From Nectonema munidae (taxonomy: Eukaryota > Nematomorpha > Nectonematoida > Nectonematidae), in NCBI GenBank assembly GCA_030549495.1, contig JAUIRK010000735.1, forward strand, positions 1 to 64,000: DNA of 64,000 bases, in the 5' to 3' direction. Positions 56,970-64,000 of this stretch are shown piece by piece. The translations under genes and the position numbers were made by a program. The notes under the pieces are model-generated. The model saw only the letters and a list, made by a program, of their open reading frames with translations. It did no database searches and had not been told where the DNA came from. Within the stretch, counting starts at the first letter, position 1. Each line of letters begins with the position of its first letter.

Positions 56970-59900
56970 ATAATGCATAAACAAAATAATGGTTGAATCC
57001 ATTATTCATACTGCAAACTCCACAGTCAACACTCTCCATCTACACACAACTGAAGTGAGAGATGGGATTAACAAAGATAATTTGTTAAGTTTTGTCATGC
57101 GATTATTATTATTATTATTGTTGTTTCAGCGCATGTACAGTAGTCGCTTGAGCGAAGAGAAGCTTTGGAGAGATATTTTCGATATATATCGCTTAAACCC
57201 AACCTAACTTTTCAAACAACTATATCTTCTCAACGAATAAATTTAAAAAATATGAAACATATGTACGTTCAGTGCCGTTGCCAGAGAGCAGCAAGAAATT
57301 TTCCAAATTAATAATATTTCAAAAGAATTCGATAATTTTTGCATAAAATAAGACTAATTTGGTAAATTTTCACGAACCTCAACACATGCCCCAGTCCTTT
57401 CTACACATGACAGATGAAAGAAATAATATTGTCGGGATATAATAGGATATACGGATTTCAGAAGTTTTTGTTTTTAGCTCCTCATAAATTCTAGAGCTGC
57501 GTGCCTCATACATTGCACAGGTAAGTTCTCCAATTTCTGTGTACAGCTTGTTAGTCATTTAGCCCATTTTTCACACTATAGGCCAATAATATTAATTTCA
57601 TCGATTGTCAGCATCGACTTATCATCATCCTCCATTTTGACCTATGTTAGGAATGTTCAAGAAAACGTGTTTTTTCCGATATATTTTACTATTTATCCAA
57701 ATTCAATTATGGTTACTACCACCATATAAAAAATCAATGGATACCGCATATCTGCAAAGGAGCACGGTGAAAAAGTCGATTTACTGTGCTACAAAGTTGA
57801 TTGATGGAACATGTGTTATCTTGTTGTTGTGGTGCTTTTACATATGCTTAAATTTATTCAAAACATGTGCTTGATACTTAGCAAGAAACTCCAACTCATT
57901 AAATATTGGAAAAATTTCGCTACATTACAGAATGTATTAAAATTTAAAAAAAAAAATTCATTTATATCCCACTATCATCATCACATTGAGATAAAGTGTG
58001 CCAGAGGTAGTAAGGCGATGGAGGAAGAAGGAGGTCAGAACAATAAGTTTGAATCCTCTCAATCTTTAAAACACTCGTTTAGCTTGTTAGTATATAGATT
58101 TTTGATATTGTTTGAATGGATATTTTAAATGTACTTTTTTTTTATTTATAAATTTCGGGTTTAGTCAATAGAAATATGAACGAGGTCTGACAAATTTTTC
58201 AGCGAGATGAGCTTTTTATAACACACAACTGTCTAAGATACTTTTTCTGTCTAATGCTTTAAGTATTTTATATCAAGATTCTTTTGAATATAGTTGTCAA
58301 TGTTTTAAAACACACCTTCTTAACATTTTTGTTAAAAAAAACTTATAAACACGTAAATGCGATTATAATTTTTTTCATAAAAAGTATTTGTTTTTAAAAG
58401 TGTGATCGCTTTGTGATATAGTAAAGATTTCCTAGGTTATCTTCTATGACTTAAGCGTGTTTTTCATTGAATCGAATGTGTAAATTTTGTCCTTTTTGGT
58501 ATTACTTTCTGACAAGCTTTCATAATGATGCAATCATCGCGTATCATCAGGTCTTTTAAGCAGAATCTAAGCGGTTTCTAGGAACTTTTTTTTGCCATTC
58601 CAAAACATGCACTATGTCTTTTCTGCTTCATTTTTTCACCACAGCTTATAACTAAATCCTGTAATATTTCAACACATGTTTAATATTTTGCTTGTTGTTT
58701 CTTGATGTATGTATGTAAAAATAAATTCTTCTTCTTCTTTTACTAATAGCAAAAAATCTTTTAGAGTTTGCCCCTCCTTCATTAATTTCAGAATGAGTCC
58801 TTGATCTGTATTATATAGATTTACATTAATCACAGAAATATAGTACCGAAAACATTCTAAAAATTGGAATCTTTTTCTGTTATAGAAATAATTTTTTTAA
58901 TGGAAAATGCCAGAACCAAAATCCTGTCTCTTCTATGTATGCTTCAGTACTACAGTCAGAATTCGTTTATCCAAAACTCTTAGTTTCACAGACATTTTTA
59001 TCGGATTGCGAATTTGGTGAAATAACTAATCACCAATTCAGTAGCTTTTATAGAGTTTAAGGTTAACAAATTGATTTTTAGTTATCAAATACAGTAAATG
59101 TGATAAAATAAAAAATTGAAAAATAGTTATGACCAATATTGTATAGGTTAAAAGGGTTGCTGTGAAATCGAGTGTCGTATAAACGAGGTGAGACTGAATT
59201 TATTCATAATGTGTCTTTCTAATAAAAATCTTTCTACGCGGTTTTCAGAAAACAGACATTTTTGACATTGGAACACCAAACACTTGAGTGATAAAGCTTT
59301 TTCTTCAGCATGCAGTTGTTTCGGTGCCAGAACTTCGGAAATAAAAGCATATGTGACCATCGGTTTGAATGTGGTGAAGAGCGAGAAAGAGGCATAACGG
59401 CTTAAAATTTATATATCGTTTCGAACAACGATTAGCAAGCACGATAGCTCCATTATAACTTATAAAACGATTTTTTTTTGTCATTTATTTTTCCAAAAAG
59501 TTCACTTTTTATATTTTCAGTTTTTTAATCACATAAAATTTTGAATAAGCATGATTTTAGAAATTAATTTTTCCTCACTTTTCAATAAATTTTAGTGTGT
59601 GCATGTGTAGGTCTATAAAATAAAGTGGAATTTTTCAAAACTAAAATTTATTATATATCAGAAAAATAGATTCGTTAAAATTGACAAAAAAATTATGCAA
59701 AAAAAAGAAGAAAAAAATTAATTCAAGTTAAATTTTGCATAATTTATAATGAAACAATAATAAAATAGTTACTTTTAAATAAAAAAATTTGTTTCAGAAA
59801 ACATAAAGTTATAAATTATGATGAAAACATAAAAAAAATTATTTTTAGACTTATTGTTTTTGGACGAATTGGTGTATTAGACCCATTCCCATTGTACGAA

Positions 59901-60690
59901 TTGGTATTAGAGCAACCATCTTTAGGCCCATCTTACCAAACCGGAATATACATATATAGATTGATTTTGGTTTTTTTCACTGTTTATTCGAGTTTTATCA
60001 TTGGGCGTGTAATTATGTATTTTATATAAAAGAAAAATCCAAGACAACACATACTATTTAGGGGTGGCTGTAAGTACGAGGTCCACCTTCTAAAATCAAG
60101 CTTTACAAATATATACGATGTAGCGCTGAAAGATCTCTGTTATGTAAAATTGAAAAGTGAAAGATAAATTGCTCTGGCTTGATTCGTTAAATAATGTAGA
60201 TTGATAAGCGCACGCTTGATTGGTTCTTTGTTTTAGGTATATCGATTTAAATAAAAAATTTAATCAGTCTTGCAATCTCTTTATAATAAAAAATAAAATA
60301 CAATGAAAAAATCGAAAAAACAATTGCCTATATTTCATCCTTGAAAGAAAAAATAAACCTTTTTTTATAATAACTGACCTTGAAAATTTTCCAATAAAAA
60401 GAAAAAAGAAGATCAGCTCTTATTAAAAGAGATAAATTGAAAGAAATAATTGGAAAAAATTTCAGTAGCTGAGATATAGACAACGCTATTTTCCCTATAT
60501 AATACACACAGGCGACAGGCGTACCCAAAAGAACACACGCTAACAGGCACAAACACTTATGAAGTAAAATCCGCTAAACACACAAAGAAGTGCAGAGAGT
60601 ATTGTAAAATCCGTGTTCTGAAAATCAGTTGCATGCATACATAAAAATGTCGGCAAAAGAGACTTTTGAGTATTTCATTCACTTCACACT
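56970..60690. other. AT-rich DNA with microsatellites
   Basis: (ATT)n at 57104-57121; AAACAC/GTGTTTTAAAA-type sequence near 58305-58420. CAGTGCCGTTGCCAGAGAG at about 57270 looks like a single hAT end without a partner. A 70-codon minus-strand ORF at 59148-59360 (CLVFQCQKCLFSENRVERF) has a CxxC pair but no further zinc-finger pattern. Confidence 0.4.
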
Positions 60691-60703
60691 CATTTTTCGA
60701 TGT

Positions 60704-60744
60704 AATCTCTTTCTGATGGATCTCTTTCTGATGGATCTCTTTCT
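60704..60744. repeat. 15-bp minisatellite, about 2.7 units
   Basis: TCTCTTTCTGATGGA repeated (60706-60744); in the antisense frame it yields KEIHQKEIHQKEI. Probably non-coding. Confidence 0.75.
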
Positions 60745-60789
60745 CACAAAACGATTCCACTTTTTCATATTTTGACAAAGTCAGCATTA

Positions 60790-63090
60790 ATTAAACCTTA
60801 CTCCAAATTTTTATTCAGAATGGAAAGATTTATTTTTTTATTAAAATCAATCAAACCGACGAATAATATACTTCAAAATACATTTCAATTCCACGATTTT
60901 TGCTTAATGTTGTCTTGTAACTAATAAACCTACTTTTGATTATTATTAATTCACCCAAAATTTTTTACCTGTCAATGAATTAGCCTTCACAGGTGACTTA
61001 ACGCAAAAACACCTTTTCTCATTACTTTAAAATAAATTTATCCATACACAGCAAATCGAACATGCTAAATTTGATTCATTTTTGTCACTCAAGATTTAAA
61101 TTACGGTTACATTTTAACTTCTGGTTTTTAATTTTTGAACAATTTTCGTCGTATTTAGCAAATCGCCCTTTCTCCATCTCATCTAAATAAAATGAATGCT
61201 ACAATTCAATGTGGTTAAAATGGTTATATACTTATATATTTACTTAGTCCAACACTACACTGACTTTTATATACTTCAGCCAAATCGGTAAATTAATTTT
61301 TTCTCTTGATATAATAATGATTCTATACCATGCCATCAAAATGGCTGAGACCAAATTTCTACTCAAAACGAGCTGAGATCATGCTTGCTAAAAAGCTCAC
61401 AAAAATAAAATTTATAATTTTTTATTTCTCCAGAAATTTTTTAATAATAATGCTATATATGGGTTATATATGATAACATTTAATGATAATAATTAATTAA
61501 TTAATTCAGCTATAAGATTTTGATAAAAATTGTTGTAAAATGACATACTGAAAAATATAACTGCGGGTTTGCTCTAGCTAAACCAAGCACTCTTGGCGTT
61601 CCTTAAATCAACGTTTTTCAAAGGGTGGATCTCGACCCTCACTGGGTCGCATGAAAATAAAATGGGTCGTGACAAAAAAGAAGAAAACGATGAGACAATT
61701 TTGAAATATATATCTCAATAGGAACTACAATGTTTTTTATACAATTTCTTTATCACCTTGTTTCTCCAAAACTTTATACGGTGTCTAATTTCACACTGCT
61801 GCTTCCATGGTAGCTTTCAATTTTGTTGAATCGGGGTTCGAAAAAAACTTTTCAGAGATTTATTTAGCACAGAATTTAAGCGATCTCAGAGCTTTTCAAT
61901 TGAAGGGAATTTGTTTGTTGATCTTAAATTTTTTATCAATATCATGTGATATGTACAGCTATCACTCTAAACTAGATATTTGATAACGAATCCTTTTTTA
62001 AAATTCGTGTTCCTCATAAAATCATTCACAATCATCATTTTTCAATTACAAAAAGTTTTGCACCCACACAAAAGGAAAAAAATGGTCAAATTGAATTCAC
62101 ATATATAAAAATTTTTTTTGAGAAAGTTATTGTAACACTGTTTGATTTATCCTATGTTAGTGAATTGATGATAGAATTGACATCTTAGCTAATAAGCTGG
62201 TTTAAAAATTTTTCATTCACAAGGGAGGAGCTCCTTCTTCACAGTCAAGATTGAAGTACTCAATAGTAGATTATTACACGATCTTCTGGTTCATTAGAAA
62301 AAGGTACATCTTCCGCGTAGACAAGTTACATAGTAGTTTATAAAAACTATATAGCTCCTCAAAGGATTACTATATTGACAATGTAAAGGCCTTTTGTTAA
62401 ACGAGTTACTATTCCATTTTTCTTAAGATCACGCTTTCTCATTTCAATGTGCGCCCAGGTCCCTCCCTTACTTCTCTCATATTCATATATTTGTACTATA
62501 TAAACCATAAAAGACAAATATAAGAAAAAACTTGAGAGAAATCATTTTTTGGAAAAAAAGTTTTACTTTTACCTATTCGATTCACACTTTTCGCCAACTT
62601 TTCACTGTAATGGCCAAAAAGAAGTAGTACAAAAACTGTATTAATGAATTATATTAAATTTGAAGAATATTTTTATTGAGAATTTTATCTTCAAATTCCA
62701 CACATTCTTACAAACTAAGTTCTGAGATAAACTGAGAACTGTAATAAAAAAAATTGTACAAAATTGGAAGAATTATATCACTTCAAATTTTGTGACTTTT
62801 CCTAAAATCGCTAGCTGCATCTGATGGGAGCCTACGATATATTTAAAAAGAATAAATATTTTTTGATTTTTTAAAGAATATTTTTCGATTCTTTGATTAC
62901 AGAATTTTATTTTGATTATTTGACAAATATATTATTTAATATATAGATGTTATTCAAATAGAAATGTTTTTAAATCATCAGCATTGAATTCAAGGCGTCT
63001 AGTAAAAAGTGTTTTGATATGGGATCCGAATATGAACATGTTTTAAATCCCTTCTGTCAGGAGGCTATCACGAGAAAAAGTGCTTCAGAG
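60790..63090. other. AT-rich DNA with scattered repeat scraps
   Basis: At 61618-61675, GGGTGGATCTCGACCCTCAC and TGGGTCGTGAC resemble the start of hAT MITEs of the GGGTCGCGACC type. At 62764-62830, ATATCACTTCAAATTTTGTG and ACTTTTCCTAAAATCGCTAG match 18745-18795 of the TTAA element at about 90%. No gene recognised. Confidence 0.45.
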
Positions 63091-63100
63091 GGGGCTTTAC

Positions 63101-63681
63101 ATGCGTGCAGAGTTTGAAATCTTCCTAAACGGAAGAAACATGTAGAGAACCAAAGTGGTTGCTTAACCCGTTAACGCTCAGAGTCAACTTTAGAAAAATA
63201 AAATCGTCTGCGTTTATCAAAGCTCTTTAATACAAATCTTCTTTACATTAGATATCGTCTGATTATTCTGGTCGTTAACGGGTTAAACTGGCATATCTGA
63301 CAGACAAATTTTCACAGTTGAATTTGCTGAATATGTCCACGCAAAGGAAAGATGAGACTATAATTTTTGGGTCAGAAAAGTTCAATGCTTTCAAAGCAAA
63401 GCTGAGGGTGTGGATAGGAAAGATTGAATCAACAAAAACTGGGTCCTTTCCACTTTTGAACCTTTTTCTGGAAAATGAAAAAGACGCCTGGCTCTCTTGT
63501 GTCCGTTCAAAGTGTCATTGTTGGGTACCTTGAAAAATTGAGTGAATGCACGAGAAATACAAATGTTGCGAATACTCTTCGATATCCAAGCCGAGGATCT
63601 TTCAGAAGAGTCTTCTATCCAAAATCTTCAAGAGCTTATATCAGGAAACTCTTCGTTTTGACTTTTAGCGACATACTCTAA
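63101..63681 (+). pseudogene. hAT transposase fragment (ZBED5/EPM2AIP1-like), broken
   Basis: Blocks: MRAEFEIFLNGRN (63101-63139), then REPKWLL before the MITE and KLAYLTDKFSQLNLLNMSTQ after it, then FGSEKFNAFKAKLRVWIGKI and TGSFPLLNLFLEN (to about 63480), then SVQSVIVGYLEKLSE in another frame. This corresponds to the central-to-C-terminal part of ZBED5-like hAT transposases (LREEVxxFL...LAYLxDIFxxLNxLNxxLQGK...KIxAFKxKLxLW). Frame changes before the MITE and near 63480. The C-terminal dimerisation domain is not seen before 64000. Confidence 0.8.
63167..63282. mobile_element. TTAA MITE, 116 bp, inside the ZBED5-like hAT
   Basis: TTAA on both sides (63163-63166 and 63283-63286) with near-perfect ends CCCGTTAACG...CGTTAACGGG. 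Removing it together with one TTAA restores a continuous codon series for WLLKLAYLTD, proving insertion into the hAT coding sequence. Same family as 51914-52042. Confidence 0.92.
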
Positions 63682-63682
63682 G

Positions 63683-64000
63683 TTAGTGGTTCCCAACCTT
63701 TTTTATCCCGTTCCCCCTTTTTCAATCACTTTTTTACCTGTGGACCCCTACAACTGAATAGTTTGAGCCAACAAAATTAATCAATGATTTTTATGCAAAA
63801 AATGATTGTAGTCATCTGATTAAATAGTATCCTTATTCATATGAAATCAGAGAAATCGTAAAGCCTGACATAAAATCTGAATAAAATTTTTTTTCCAATT
63901 AAAATATAAATTTTTCAAAAATATTGTAACTAATAAAAAGGATATATAAACATTGAAAATATGAAACTTTAAAAAAGTGAAGAAAATATTTATTTAAAAA
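63683..64000. mobile_element. Left end of a hAT MITE-like repeat running to or past the window edge
   Basis: (T)AGTGGTTCCCAACCTTTTTT then CCTGTGGACCCCTACA resembles the widespread CAGTGGTTCCCAAACTTTTT-type hAT MITE ends. The partner end is not visible before 64000. Confidence 0.5.

Noticed and set aside
1-64000. CRISPR arrays, operons or prokaryotic genes
   Set aside because: No short regularly spaced repeats with unique spacers; gene structure and transposons are those of an animal genome.

Overview
The window is AT-rich DNA (roughly 70% A+T by eye) from an invertebrate animal. The evidence is a spliced nuclear-receptor gene of the COUP-TF/seven-up type, intronless seven-transmembrane (7TM) receptor genes, and the animal-style transposons present (hAT, Tigger/pogo, piggyBac, Merlin, MULE, CR1/Jockey-like LINEs, a Ty3-type LTR element, tRNA-type SINEs). 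I cannot fix the phylum; a small AT-rich protostome such as a rotifer or copepod would fit. There is no bacterial operon structure and no CRISPR array.

Layout. 1-500: foldback repeat. 2.3-3.4 kb: decayed LINE, minus strand. 4.2-6.6 kb: the last two exons of a COUP-TF-like receptor, joined across a 1.86-kb intron that appears to be GC-AG. 7.1-8.1 kb: intronless 7TM receptor gene 1. 8.2-10.9 kb: AT-rich, no gene. 10.9-13.4 kb: hAT transposon (minus) with a Merlin element inside its transposase. 13.9-29.4 kb: a stack of nested transposons. The outer layer is a ZMYM/DUF4371-type hAT element. Inside it lie an unidentified 2.6-kb insertion, a 288-bp hAT MITE, a Tigger element and a broken Ty3-type LTR element. 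The Tigger holds a 3-kb TTAA-flanked element carrying two tandem arrays, and a MULE. The LTR element holds a SINE and a 1.2-kb insertion. 29.8-34 kb: a duplicated block around the 5' part of a LINE, then exon-like pieces of an unrecognised, possibly transposon-borne gene. 35.3-36.3 kb: 7TM receptor gene 2, a paralogue of gene 1 on the same strand. 38.3-39.5 kb: LINE pieces. 40.6-45.1 kb: hAT MITE, foldback repeat and a decayed piggyBac with both ends. 45.6-46.7 kb: microsatellite-rich, promoter-like DNA. 48.4-48.9 kb: an unrecognised intact ORF (minus). 50.6-53.1 kb: LINE fragment and a second decayed piggyBac interrupted by a TTAA MITE. 53-63 kb: mostly AT-rich DNA without recognisable genes. 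63.1-63.7 kb: a ZBED5-like hAT fragment interrupted by a second TTAA MITE of the same family.

Likely host genes are therefore few: the COUP-TF exons, the two 7TM paralogues, and possibly the minus-strand ORF at 48.4 kb. They stand out by higher GC and C-ending codons. Most of the rest that can be explained is transposon debris whose insertion order can be read from target-site duplications (TSDs).
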